From contig JAXMOZ010000008.1 in NCBI GenBank assembly GCA_034382075.1, positions 10,183 to 74,182 on the forward strand: 64,000 nucleotides of DNA. The letters run 5' to 3'. Shown here in pieces: positions 1 to 8,303 of this stretch. Positions within the stretch are counted from its first letter, which is position 1. The number at the start of each line of letters is the position of its first letter. Under the pieces are notes generated by a model. It saw nothing but the letters and a program-made list of their open reading frames with translations, made no database searches and had not been told where the DNA came from. The translations under genes and the position numbers were made by a program. The DNA is from JAEULH01 sp034382075 (lineage in GTDB: Bacteria > Pseudomonadota > Alphaproteobacteria > Rhodospirillales > Defluviicoccaceae).

Positions 1-1
1 C

Positions 2-805
2 CGAGGCACCTCGGAAGACACCGGCGGCTCCGAGCCCACGGTCTACTACGAGTACAATGCTTTCGGCCGCTACGATCAGTCTTTCGACCGCGTCGGCCTC
101 ACCTTCGACGCCCTGTTCGAGCGCCTCGACTACACCAACACCCCGGCCGAGGGCCCGGGAGACATCCTCAACAACGACCGAGACCGCAACGTCTACTCGA
201 CGCCGATCCGGCTCGGGTTCGAGATCACGCCCGACTACGAGGCGTTCGTCCGGGCGGTGCCGAACATCCGCCGCTACGACGAAACACCCGACACCACCGG
301 CGTCGACCGCGACTCCTGGGGCTACTCCGTTGCCGGCGGCGTCGCGCTCGACTTCGGCGGCATCACCTTCGGCGAGATCTACGCCGGCTACCTGCAGCAG
401 TTCTACGACGACAGCGACCTCGAAAACGTCAGCGCGCCGACCTTCGGCGGGGCGCTCACCTGGAACGCGACGACGCTCACGACGGTGACATTCGCCGTCG
501 AGCGAGCCGTCCTGGAGACGACCGAAGCCGGAGCCTCCGGCTACATCAGCACCGCCGGCGAATTGACCGTCGACCACGAACTGCTGCGCAACGTCATCCT
601 GAGCGCGAGTGGGGCAGTGACCAACAACGACTATGAAGGGACCAGCCGGACCGACTGGTTCTATATCGGCAACGTCGGCGCGCGCTACCTGCTCAATCGC
701 AACCTGTACCTGTCGGCCGGCTATCTATTCCGGCACCGCACCTCGGACGAGGTCAACAACTTCGACCAGAATGTGATTAGAATTGGGCTGCAAACTCAGC
801 TTTAA
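2..805 (+). CDS. Outer-membrane beta-barrel protein of polysaccharide locus, 5' end cut off
   Basis: The frame is open from the left edge of the window, so about 267 C-terminal residues are visible and the true start lies outside. The protein shows alternating aromatic/polar strands typical of an outer-membrane barrel (repeated YxAGYL, YLSAGYLFRHR patterns) and ends on a hydrophobic strand closing in RIGLQTQL. It resembles the BBP2-type barrels (DUF2320) often found beside Wza-like export genes in alphaproteobacterial exopolysaccharide loci. It lies 14 bases before the polysaccharide export lipoprotein, so the two are probably one operon. The role as an outer-membrane export or anchoring partner is inferred from family and context; barrel identity is well supported, substrate unknown. 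Confidence 0.75.
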   Translation, partial: RGTSEDTGGSEPTVYYEYNAFGRYDQSFDRVGLTFDALFERLDYTNTPAEGPGDILNNDRDRNVYSTPIRLGFEITPDYEAFVRAVPNIRRYDETPDTTGVDRDSWGYSVAGGVALDFGGITFGEIYAGYLQQFYDDSDLENVSAPTFGGALTWNATTLTTVTFAVERAVLETTEAGASGYISTAGELTVDHELLRNVILSASGAVTNNDYEGTSRTDWFYIGNVGARYLLNRNLYLSAGYLFRHRTSDEVNNFDQNVIRIGLQTQL

Positions 806-819
806 CCTAAGGGGTCTCC

Positions 820-1524
820 TTGAACATCATGCGTACGAGCAGGAAGGCGGTGGAGTCGTTGCCGCGGCAAGGTCGCATCCTGGAGCACGGGCCGCGCTGC
901 ACGCGTCGGCTGGCCATGGTCGCGTTGCTGGGGGTGGCGCTGGCTGCCTGCTCCGGTTCGAATGACCGCGCCAAGCCCGCCGCCGGCGCGGACGGTGCGG
1001 CTCCGGGCTCCGTGCCCGGAAACCCGACCAAGCAACAGGCGGCGAAGGCGCAAGCAGAGCTCGCCAACTCCTATACGCTGGGCCCCGGCGACCGCGTGAG
1101 GGTCACGGTGTTCGGCCACGAAGACATGTCCGGAGAGTTCGAGGTGGACGGCAGCGGCATCATCTCGCCGCCGCTGGTCCGTGACATCAAGGCGGAAGGC
1201 ATGACCGTTCGCCAGGTCGAGAAGGTGATCGCCGAACGGCTGTCGCCGGACTACCTGCGGAACCCGAACGTCAGCGTCGAGGTGATGAACTACCGGCCGT
1301 TCTACATCTTCGGAGAGGTGAACGCGCCGGGAAGCTACCCCTACGTGAACGGCATGACGGTGGTGAACGCCGTGGCCATGGCGGGTGGCTACACCTACCG
1401 CGCCCGCACCAACAGCGCCCGCATCACCCGCGCCACCGACAAGACGAAGACGGCGGAGAAGGTCGACCGCGACACCCCGGTCCTGCCGGGAGACGTGATC
1501 GAGGTACCGGAGCGCTACTTTTAG
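820..1524 (+). CDS. Polysaccharide export lipoprotein (Wza/GumB-like)
   Basis: A 234-residue protein with a lipobox (LAAC, about residues 42-45) after a hydrophobic stretch, then a Poly_export domain (starts near YTLGPGDRVRVTVFG) and an SLBB-like segment (YIFGEVNAPGSYPY, AVAMAGGYTYRA). This family forms the outer-membrane/periplasmic channel for capsule or exopolysaccharide. The start is a TTG at 820 preceded by AAGGGG with good spacing; an ATG at 829 is the alternative. The short length and single SLBB domain fit the GumB/ExoF-type rather than full-length Wza. Neighbours on both sides (barrel, TPR-like protein, O-antigen-ligase-like protein) support a polysaccharide assembly role. The exported polymer cannot be told from the sequence. 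Confidence 0.88.
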   Translation: MNIMRTSRKAVESLPRQGRILEHGPRCTRRLAMVALLGVALAACSGSNDRAKPAAGADGAAPGSVPGNPTKQQAAKAQAELANSYTLGPGDRVRVTVFGHEDMSGEFEVDGSGIISPPLVRDIKAEGMTVRQVEKVIAERLSPDYLRNPNVSVEVMNYRPFYIFGEVNAPGSYPYVNGMTVVNAVAMAGGYTYRARTNSARITRATDKTKTAEKVDRDTPVLPGDVIEVPERYF

Positions 1525-1602
1525 CGCATCCAACCCTCTCGCCATGGGAAGCGCCGCCGGCAGGGATCGCCTCGCCGGCGGCATCCGTGAAGAGCGGAAA
1601 AC

Positions 1603-2292
1603 GTGAACTCCTGGTTGCGCCGCGTGGTCGGCGTGGTGACCGCTCTCGGCGCCGCGCTTCTCATCGCGCTCGCATTCCCCCGCTTGCTCGCCTCGCTAAC
1701 CGTGCTGCCGTCTGCGCCGACGCTCAACCGGCTGCAAAGCCTGGAGCCGGTCAAGACGACGGACCTCGAGCGGCTGGTGCGAAATCAAAGCCGGGCGCTG
1801 GTGTGGCAGGCCGGCGGTCGAACCTGGACCGATTTGGGGCTGGCGCAACTGCTCCTCGCCGAGCGGCTTGGCCATGACGACCCGCGTGGCCGGGACCTGT
1901 TCGCGGCGGCGCGCCACGCGTTGACCGAGGGCCTCTCGGTCGCCCCCGCCAACCCCTTCGCCTGGTCCCGCCTGGCTTATGCCGAAGCAGTGCTTGCGGC
2001 TTGGTCGGAGAGCGCAACGAGCGCGCTCAGAATGGCGTTCATCACCGGACCTTACGAGCCAAGGCTCCTTTGGCCACGGCTGCGGCTGGCGCTATCGGCA
2101 TGGCCGCGCGTCGGCCCCGCCGATCAGGAGATGATCTCCTATCAGCTCCGCCAGGCTTGGGCCGCCGACCCCGAGGCGCTGACGGCTTTGGTGAGCGAGC
2201 AGGACCAGATCGACGTCGCCCGCGCCGCTTTGGCCGCCAATCCGGCCCACCTGCGCGCCTTCGAGACCCTGATCGCCGGCCGCCGACCGTAG
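1603..2292 (+). CDS. Membrane-anchored TPR-like protein of polysaccharide locus, function unknown
   Basis: A 229-residue protein starting at GTG 1603. It has one N-terminal membrane segment (about residues 5-30), then an Ala/Leu-rich helical region with the spacing of tetratricopeptide-like repeats (WTDLGLAQLLLAERLG; NPFAWSRLAYAEAVLA), likely periplasmic. I recognise no catalytic motif. It sits 78 bases after the export lipoprotein on the same strand and faces the O-antigen-ligase-type gene. A scaffold or regulator of polysaccharide polymerisation is the natural guess, but that rests only on position. Confidence 0.6.
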   Translation: MNSWLRRVVGVVTALGAALLIALAFPRLLASLTVLPSAPTLNRLQSLEPVKTTDLERLVRNQSRALVWQAGGRTWTDLGLAQLLLAERLGHDDPRGRDLFAAARHALTEGLSVAPANPFAWSRLAYAEAVLAAWSESATSALRMAFITGPYEPRLLWPRLRLALSAWPRVGPADQEMISYQLRQAWAADPEALTALVSEQDQIDVARAALAANPAHLRAFETLIAGRRP

Positions 2293-2332
2293 GTCACCCC
2301 GGAGCGCGTAGAGCCGCCAACCTGGGGCCGGG

Positions 2333-3703
2333 CTACCAGGCGTCGTCCTCGCGGCGGCTGCTCCACGACTGGGCACAGGCGGCACCCACGAGCAGGCAGT
2401 AGGTTGCGGCGATCGCCGGCACCTTGAGGCTGTAGTCGAAGGCGGCGTGCGATGCGACCAGCACCGTTGCCGCAAGCCCGGCCGCGGCGTAGGCGCTGTC
2501 GCGCTGGCGGCGGAGCGCGCCGGTCAGGGTGAGCAGGCCGAAACCGGCAAAGAGCAGAAACAGCGCGCCGGCGGCGAACGTGCCGAGCTCGAGCAGCGCC
2601 TCGTGGTAGCCGCTGCCGGCATGGGTCACCGTCGCCTTGAAGTCGCCGGTCCGGTAAAAGCGGAAGACCTCCTCGAAGGTGCCGGCCCCGGTCCCCAGCA
2701 TCGGCGCGTCGCCCACGGCGTCGCGGGTCAGGCTGCGGAGCCGGTCGAGCTGTTCAACGCCCGGCCCGTCCCCGGCCGGCGCCACCCCGAGATGCTCCTT
2801 GACCAGGCCCACCAAGCTCACGACCAGGACGCTGGTCACCGCAAAGACGACGACCCGCGGCCAGCGCGCCAGCTTGCCCGCGAGGGCGACCGCCGCCAGC
2901 ACCGCAAGCGCAAGCCACAGGCTGAGACCGTCTTCCCTGGAGCCGAAGGCCGGGACGATGGCGAGCAGCAGCAGCCAGGCACCGAGCAGCCGCCGGCTGG
3001 CCACGCCGCCGTCAATGAGCCGCCTGGCCAAGTCGCCGAAGCTCAGCTTCCGCGGCGTTGGCGCGCCGGCCGAGAGGATGAAGCTGCTGACGCAGACCAG
3101 CGCCAGGCTGACGTATGTCGCGAACGGGTGATCCGGAGCCGCGCCGCCGCCGGTGGCCCAGCCGTCTCCCGCTCCCGGCAGGCCGAGGCGGCTGTGCCAG
3201 CCGAGCCAGGTCTGCGCAACGCCGAGGATGCCGTAGCCGACGCCGGCGGCAATGATCGCATAGAAGATCTGCTCCGCCCGGAGGGTTCGCCGGGCGTACT
3301 GAAGGGCAAGCCAGAAGATGCCGCCGTAGGCGAGCAGGCGGGTCAAGGCGGAGAGCGTCTCGTCCGGGTTGAGCGAGATGCGGCCCGGAAGCGGCAGATC
3401 CAGCGCCCGCGCGGCGCTATCCCAGAGCGGATGGTGCCATGGCGCCGGCGTCCAGGACACGGTCTGTAGCGCCAGCCAGATCGTCAGCGCGACGAACGGC
3501 AACAGGAACGGCCAGGTGGCGCGAAGTCCGAAGGCGGCCTTCTGCGCCCCGACGATCACCCGGACGCTCCAGGCGGCGACCAGGCCGCCGACGACGCAGG
3601 CGAGCAGGCTCCAACTCCACGCATAAACCGAGGCAAAGGGAAGCGGCGCGAGGGTGACGGCAAGAATGAGGGTCCAGAAGATCACCGGCTGCTCGGCGCG
3701 CAT
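2333..3703 (-). CDS. O-antigen ligase/Wzy-type membrane protein
   Basis: A 456-residue polytopic inner-membrane protein with roughly ten to twelve hydrophobic segments and a large periplasmic loop before the last segments. That loop carries the family signature around SGYHEALLELGTFAAG, the Wzy_C/O-antigen ligase region with a conserved His and a following E-L-G turn. Family members join or polymerise undecaprenyl-linked glycans on the periplasmic face. The gene converges on the TPR-like protein gene with only 40 bases between, and the export lipoprotein and barrel lie just beyond, so it probably polymerises or ligates the polysaccharide made by this locus. Ligase versus polymerase cannot be decided from sequence alone. 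Confidence 0.82.
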   Translation of the reverse strand: MRAEQPVIFWTLILAVTLAPLPFASVYAWSWSLLACVVGGLVAAWSVRVIVGAQKAAFGLRATWPFLLPFVALTIWLALQTVSWTPAPWHHPLWDSAARALDLPLPGRISLNPDETLSALTRLLAYGGIFWLALQYARRTLRAEQIFYAIIAAGVGYGILGVAQTWLGWHSRLGLPGAGDGWATGGGAAPDHPFATYVSLALVCVSSFILSAGAPTPRKLSFGDLARRLIDGGVASRRLLGAWLLLLAIVPAFGSREDGLSLWLALAVLAAVALAGKLARWPRVVVFAVTSVLVVSLVGLVKEHLGVAPAGDGPGVEQLDRLRSLTRDAVGDAPMLGTGAGTFEEVFRFYRTGDFKATVTHAGSGYHEALLELGTFAAGALFLLFAGFGLLTLTGALRRQRDSAYAAAGLAATVLVASHAAFDYSLKVPAIAATYCLLVGAACAQSWSSRREDDAW

Positions 3704-3885
3704 GCTCTACCTACGAGCCAGCCGCGCCCGCCCCTTGGGCCCGCAGCAAGCTGCGCCATGCCCCAGGAGCGTCCCTTCGGCACGACGCTGCCATAAGGCC
3801 TCGTCGGCAACGCCAAGGCAAGTCGAGATCTCCCCCCGCACTCCTGCTACGGCGCATGGGCTGCGCCGCTCCGACCCCATCGCCA

Positions 3886-5364
3886 TCATGACGCCTTCGC
3901 GGAGCGCTCGGGCACGGGCAGGCTGGCGATGGAGAGGGCCGCGCGCAGGCCGCCTCCGTCGCGATTGGTCAGGGTGATCCCGCCGCCGTGCGCCACCGCC
4001 ACCGCGCGGACGATCGCAAGGCCGAGCCCGGCCCCGCCGCTGTCGCGGCTGCGTGAGGCATCGGGCCGGTAGAAGGGCTCGCCCACCTTGCCGAGCTCGC
4101 TTTCCGGCAGGCCCGGGCCATCGTCCTCGACCAGGATCTCGGCGCGCTCGCTTCCCCCATTTCCGTGCACGGCCAGGGCGACGTCCACCTCTTCGCCGTG
4201 GCGCATCGCATTGTCGACAAGGTTGGCAAGCGCCCGGCGCAACGCCATCTGCCGAGCCGCAAAGGGCGCCCGCTCCGGCCCGTGGTAACGGATCCGCCCG
4301 CCCGCATCGGCAGCCTCGTCGCAGATGGTCCTGACCAGCGCTGCCAGATCCAGCTTCGCCGGGGCCTCGCCGGTGAAGGCATCGCGGGCAAACTCGAGGC
4401 TCGTTCCGATCAGGTCCTCGATCTGGTCGAGATCGGCCAGCGTCTTCTGCTGCTGCGCCGGATCGTCCATCAGCTCGGCCCGCAGCCTGAGCCGGGTGAG
4501 CGGCGTGCGCAGGTCATGGGACATCGCCGCCAACATCTGCGTGCGTTGACGAACCATCCGCTGCAACCGCGCCTGCATCTCGTTGAACGCTCGGGCGGCC
4601 AGGGTGACCTCCGCCGGCCCGCGCTCGGGAAGCGGCGGAGCGTCGAGATCGCGGCCGAGGCGCTCGGAGGCGGCCGCGAACACGGACAATGGCGCGCTCG
4701 CCCGCCAGACGACGAACCCTGCGATCGCCGCCGCGGCGAGGCTGGTCCCGGCGATCAAGAGCAGCATCGACGACGTCCAGCTCGGCGTCTGCGGCGTCAA
4801 GGGCGCGGCGAAATTGAGCCAGCTTCCGTCGCCGAGGCGAAGGCCACCGAAGAGAACCGCGAACGTCGCCTTGTCGCTGGCCCGCGGGAAGGGCCCATGC
4901 TCGCCTCCCCGCCCGCTCCAGCCGGGCGGCCACGGTCCCTTGACCGAGCGCTCGCCGCCCTCGGCGGCGTCCCCTGGTCGGCCGAGGCGAAGGCGAAGGC
5001 CGTCGCCCTTGTCCACTCCCAGCTCCTCGATGAAGACGGCCCGCAGCGACCGGACGCGGTCTCCGCTCGGGTCGACTTCGCCCGGAAGCGGCTGGTCGGA
5101 CCACTGCAGCCGCAGGCCGGCGCCGCGGAGGCTGCGGAGCAGCTTTGGCCGGTCGGCCGAAGCCGCCGCCTCGATCAGCCGCGCGGCGTCCGCCACCCGC
5201 TCGGCGATGGCCCGCTCCCGGGCGGTGATCTGCAGGCTGCGGCGTTCGCCGAGGTAGGCGGCGAGGCCGATGCCGTTGGAGATCAGGACGGCGGCGAACA
5301 GCACGAGGATGCTTCGGCCGACCAGGGTCCGGGGCCAGGCTCGGCTCGTCAGACGTTCACTCAC
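3886..5364 (-). CDS. EnvZ-type sensor histidine kinase
   Basis: A 492-residue membrane kinase: first membrane segment at about 13-37, a periplasmic sensor of roughly 155 residues, second segment near 195-220, HAMP linker, a DHp domain with the phospho-acceptor motif MSHDLRTPLTRL, then an HATPase domain with N-box NLVDNAMRHG, G1 DDGPGLP and G2 GGAGLGLAIV. The H-D-L-R-T-P-L-T-R signature is that of EnvZ-like kinases. The start codon overlaps the stop of the response regulator gene by four bases (ATGA), so the pair is translationally coupled. The stimulus is unknown. The divergent EF-hand gene next door makes calcium or envelope status a reasonable guess. Confidence 0.93.
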   Translation of the reverse strand: MSERLTSRAWPRTLVGRSILVLFAAVLISNGIGLAAYLGERRSLQITARERAIAERVADAARLIEAAASADRPKLLRSLRGAGLRLQWSDQPLPGEVDPSGDRVRSLRAVFIEELGVDKGDGLRLRLGRPGDAAEGGERSVKGPWPPGWSGRGGEHGPFPRASDKATFAVLFGGLRLGDGSWLNFAAPLTPQTPSWTSSMLLLIAGTSLAAAAIAGFVVWRASAPLSVFAAASERLGRDLDAPPLPERGPAEVTLAARAFNEMQARLQRMVRQRTQMLAAMSHDLRTPLTRLRLRAELMDDPAQQQKTLADLDQIEDLIGTSLEFARDAFTGEAPAKLDLAALVRTICDEAADAGGRIRYHGPERAPFAARQMALRRALANLVDNAMRHGEEVDVALAVHGNGGSERAEILVEDDGPGLPESELGKVGEPFYRPDASRSRDSGGAGLGLAIVRAVAVAHGGGITLTNRDGGGLRAALSIASLPVPERSAKAS

Positions 5365-6089
5365 CGGCGGCTCACTTCGGCTGCGAACATGTAGCCGCCG
5401 CCGCGCACGGTCTTGATCAGCGCCGGCGTGCGGGGGTCGTCTTCGATCTTCCGGCGCAGCCGGCTGATCTGCACGTCGATGCTGCGATCGAAGGCGTTGG
5501 CGCCGCGGCCACGGGCAAGATCGAGGAGCTGATCGCGGCTCAGCACTCGCTGCGGATGCAGCGCCAGCGCCGCGAGCAGGCCGAACTCTCCGCCGCTCAA
5601 CGGCACCAGGGTGCCGTCCGCGGCGGTCAGCTCGCGCCGGTCGAGGTCGAGCCGCCAGCCAGCGAACGCCAGCACCGCCGCCTCTGCCTGGCGCGATCCC
5701 GACAGGCCGCCGCCGGCGCCGCCCGTGCGCCGGAGCACGGCGCGGATGCGGGCCAGGAGCTCGCGCGGATTGAACGGCTTCGCCACGTAGTCGTCCGCGC
5801 CCATTTCCAGGCCGACGATCCGGTCGACGTCCTCGCCAACGGCCGTCAGCATGACGATCGGCACGCTCGAGGCCGCGCGCAGGCCGCGGCAGAGGCTGAG
5901 CCCGTCCTCGCCGGGGAGCATGACGTCGAGGATGACGAGGTCGACGGCCGCGTCGGCCAGGGCCCTGTGCATGGCCCGGCCGTCTGCCGCGGTGCTGACG
6001 CGGTGGCCATGCTTGGCGAGAAAGCGCGACAACAGGTCGCGGATCTCGCGGTCGTCGTCGACGATGAGAATGTGCGCGGCGCCGCTCAT
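5361..6089 (-). CDS. OmpR-family response regulator
   Basis: A 242-residue regulator: receiver domain (about 1-120) with acidic pocket DDD, phospho-acceptor Asp in VILDVMLPGEDG, the T in VMLTA and the Lys in DDYVAKPF, followed by a winged-helix DNA-binding domain ending in the RRKIEDDP and VRGGGYMF signatures. It is the first gene of a two-gene operon with the EnvZ-type kinase and is divergent from the EF-hand gene. It may bind the 7-base inverted repeat in that shared upstream region (inference). Confidence 0.95.
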   Translation of the reverse strand: MSGAAHILIVDDDREIRDLLSRFLAKHGHRVSTAADGRAMHRALADAAVDLVILDVMLPGEDGLSLCRGLRAASSVPIVMLTAVGEDVDRIVGLEMGADDYVAKPFNPRELLARIRAVLRRTGGAGGGLSGSRQAEAAVLAFAGWRLDLDRRELTAADGTLVPLSGGEFGLLAALALHPQRVLSRDQLLDLARGRGANAFDRSIDVQISRLRRKIEDDPRTPALIKTVRGGGYMFAAEVSRR

Positions 6090-6137
6090 GAGGCGCGACT
6101 ATACCGCCGACGCTATCGTCGCTTTGCCAGCTTTTTG

Positions 6138-6180
6138 GTAACGGCCGGCGACAACCCAGGCAAATGAAACGCTCCGTTAC
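6138..6180. promoter_or_regulatory. Candidate operator: GTAACGG inverted repeat between regulator and EF-hand gene
   Basis: GTAACGG (6138-6144) and its exact complement CCGTTAC (6174-6180) flank 29 bases, in the 210-base region between the divergent OmpR-type regulator and the EF-hand gene. Two-component regulators commonly control their own operon and a divergent envelope gene. The assignment as a binding site is inference, because a 7-base repeat can occur by chance. Confidence 0.35.
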
Positions 6181-6299
6181 ATGGCGCCACCATGTCTGAC
6201 ATCGCCCAGCAAGAGTGGCGGCCTATGGTTCGATCACTTGAGCAACTTGATCGGCGCGAGCGGCGAGCCGCCGGCGCCGACGAAGACAGGAGAACGGTC

Positions 6300-6941
6300 A
6301 TGGCAACACGCAAAGCGAGCCTGCTGACGAGGACGACGGCAATGGCTGCCGGCCTCGCGCTGGGCGCCCTCGTCGCCGATGCGGCGCTGGCGCAGGGGCC
6401 GGGGGGCGGCGGGCAGACGCCCGGCGGCGGCATGAAGATGTTCGCGCGCTGCGACACCGACGGAAACGGTCAGATCAGCCGCGACGAGTTCGACGCCTGC
6501 AGCAAGATGCGGTTCGAGCAGGTCGACGCCAACAAGGACGGGAAGGCGACGCTGGAGGAGTTCCAGGCGAAGAGCATGGCGAAGAGGCAGCAGCGCCAGC
6601 AGATGATGTTCCAGAAGATGGACGCCGACGGCGACGGCGCGGTCACCCCCGACGAGTTCGACAGCATGCACGAGACCCGGTTCGAGCAGATCGACACCGA
6701 CGGAGACGGAGCCATCTCCGCCGCCGAAGCGCAGCAGATGCGCCAGAAGATGCGCGGCCAGGGCATGGGCCCCGGTGGGCAGGGCATGGGTCCGGGCGGC
6801 CAGGGCAAGGGACCGGGCGCCAACCCCGGCCAGGGCATGGGCCAGGGCCAAGGCCAAGGCCAAGGCACGGGTAATCAGGGCACGGGCCAAGGTCCGGGTC
6901 AGGGGCAGGGTCCCGGACAGGGTGGTCAGGGCCGCCAGTAG
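6300..6941 (+). CDS. Secreted EF-hand calcium-binding protein with Gly/Gln-rich tail
   Basis: A 213-residue protein. The ATG at 6300 has AGGAGA eight bases upstream; an upstream ATG at 6192 lacks a Shine-Dalgarno sequence and would spoil the signal peptide. Residues 1-31 form a signal peptide ending ALA-Q. Four EF-hand loops follow: DTDGNGQISRDEF, DANKDGKATLEEF, DADGDGAVTPDEF and DTDGDGAISAAEA, each with acidic residues at positions 1, 3, 5 and, in the first three, 12. The last 60 residues are a low-complexity run of GQG/GMGPGG units. The gene is divergent from the two-component pair and followed by a strong hairpin. A periplasmic or extracellular calcium-binding role is well supported; calcium-dependent signalling through the kinase is speculation. 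Confidence 0.88.
   Translation: MATRKASLLTRTTAMAAGLALGALVADAALAQGPGGGGQTPGGGMKMFARCDTDGNGQISRDEFDACSKMRFEQVDANKDGKATLEEFQAKSMAKRQQRQQMMFQKMDADGDGAVTPDEFDSMHETRFEQIDTDGDGAISAAEAQQMRQKMRGQGMGPGGQGMGPGGQGKGPGANPGQGMGQGQGQGQGTGNQGTGQGPGQGQGPGQGGQGRQ
6757..6938 (+). repeat. Coding low-complexity GQG/GMGPGG repeat
   Basis: The 3' end of the EF-hand gene consists of imperfect tandem units built on cag-ggc and ggc-ccg-ggc, giving Gly-Gln-Gly and Gly-Met-Gly-Pro-Gly-Gly repeats without hydrophobic residues. Such repeats are prone to slippage and encode a disordered tail. Confidence 0.7.
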
Positions 6942-6955
6942 CACCGTTGCCGCGG

Positions 6956-6979
6956 CCGGCGGGGTGCACACCCCGCCGG
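6956..6979 (+). terminator. Hairpin after EF-hand gene
   Basis: CCGGCGGGGT and ACCCCGCCGG form a perfect 10-base-pair stem around a GCAC loop, 14 bases after the stop codon. No T-run follows, so it could be a GC-type terminator or an RNA 3' stabiliser. Confidence 0.6.
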
Positions 6980-7084
6980 TCCTCCGGCTCGGCTCGTGCT
7001 TCCGACCGGCTCCTGGACTCCTGGACGCCGGCGGCTGGTCGGGCTTTAATCACGGCATCGGGCGGCGGCAGCGGTGAATGCGGC

Positions 7085-7360
7085 ATGGCAACGACACGGG
7101 GAATAGCAGCGGCCCTCGTCGGCCTGATGGCCGCTGGTGCGCTTGGGGGCTGCGCGCAGGAGGTGTACAAGGGGCCGCGCGTGGTTCACTACACCGAGAG
7201 CAGCTTTTACGTCCGCCATATCCCGTTGATGACCCGGTCGGCGACCGTTGACGCGATTGCGGCCGACATCTGCAGCGACAATCAGGCTAAGGCCGTCCTC
7301 ACGGACGCGTATCAGGACGTGCCCCTCGGCATCCGCTATGCCACTTACGACTGCATCTGA
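7085..7360 (+). CDS. Small lipoprotein of unknown function
   Basis: A 91-residue protein starting at ATG 7085, with a signal sequence and lipobox LGGC near residue 22. The mature part is about 70 residues with two further Cys (ADICSDN and the penultimate residue), which could pair. No family recognised. A longer upstream frame exists but its residues look non-coding. It sits between the EF-hand gene and an outer-membrane barrel gene on the same strand, suggesting an envelope role. Confidence 0.65.
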   Translation: MATTRGIAAALVGLMAAGALGGCAQEVYKGPRVVHYTESSFYVRHIPLMTRSATVDAIAADICSDNQAKAVLTDAYQDVPLGIRYATYDCI

Positions 7361-7526
7361 TCCGGCAACATCCTTTGCGTGTGTGTGTGTCCGGAAAGCG
7401 GCAGCGAGAGGCTGAAGACTCCCAGCGTTGCCTTTGCGCTACACTTTTTCGGCGAGAGGGCTATGCTTCATTTTGGTGACGTTGATCCGCGATCGACGCG
7501 GACGGAGTGCCTTGAGGCGGGGGAGA

Positions 7527-8303
7527 ATGAAGGCGGAGCGGTTCATCCGGACTGCGGCAGCGATGGCGCTGCTGATGGTCGGGGTCACGGCGGCGGCGGC
7601 GCAAGAGGCGCCAGCGGTTGTCGATGGCCCGGGGTTCGTGACGGAGAGCGGCGCGCCGGCCTACATGAGCGACGAGCCCGTGGGCTCTATCGGGCTGTCT
7701 CCTGAGCAACGGCTCAGCCTTCGCACGTACCAATACCGGAGCTTCGGCGACACCCCGCGCAGCCGGTCGCAACTCGCGATGGGCTACCAGCCGAGCCGCG
7801 AGGGCGATCTCGACGCCACGGCGATCGAGGGCATCGACGACCTCAGCGAGGCCTGGGACACTGGCGGCATCGTGCAGTACGGCTACAGCGATCCCGACGA
7901 TCCCCGCACCCGCGCCGGGATCGACGTGCGTATTGCGGCTGGCGACATCAATGCCGGCGACGGTTGGCTGCTGCAGCCGGGCGCCAGCTACACAACCCCC
8001 TTCTTCGATCGCTGGCAGTTCAACGCCCGCGTCTACTCTACGATAGCGCCGCCGAGTTCATCGAGCGGCGGGATATACCTGGACCGGCAGGCGCGCAACA
8101 GCGCCGGCTGGAACAGCGAGTCAACCTTCCAGGACGTGGGCGTCAACCTGGGCCTTGCCTATGACGTCAATGACAGCTGGATCCTCGGGACCGGCGCCGG
8201 CGTGTCGCGTGCGCTCGGCCGGCCGGACGAGGCCGCCCGCCTGGACGACGAGCCGGCGGCGACCCAGTTCTTCGGCGGCGTGGTCCTCAAGTATAAGTTC
8301 TGA
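7527..8303 (+). CDS. Outer-membrane barrel-like protein
   Basis: A 258-residue protein from ATG 7527, preceded by a purine-rich GGCGGGGGA element. A signal peptide ends near AAAAQEAP (about residue 25). The rest has alternating strand patterns (GIVQYGYSD, RWQFNARVYS, DVGVNLGLAYDV) and a terminal strand VVLKYKF ending in Phe, the usual BAM-complex C-terminal signature. It loosely resembles MipA/OmpV-type or cellulose-locus barrels, but I cannot assign a family firmly. The 166-base gap before it has no obvious signal other than the ribosome-binding site. Confidence 0.72.
   Translation: MKAERFIRTAAAMALLMVGVTAAAAQEAPAVVDGPGFVTESGAPAYMSDEPVGSIGLSPEQRLSLRTYQYRSFGDTPRSRSQLAMGYQPSREGDLDATAIEGIDDLSEAWDTGGIVQYGYSDPDDPRTRAGIDVRIAAGDINAGDGWLLQPGASYTTPFFDRWQFNARVYSTIAPPSSSSGGIYLDRQARNSAGWNSESTFQDVGVNLGLAYDVNDSWILGTGAGVSRALGRPDEAARLDDEPAATQFFGGVVLKYKF

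Noticed and set aside
3707..3889. 60-residue reverse frame overlapping the kinase stop by ATGA
   Set aside because: No hydrophobic core, motif or codon signal; the overlap alone is not enough.
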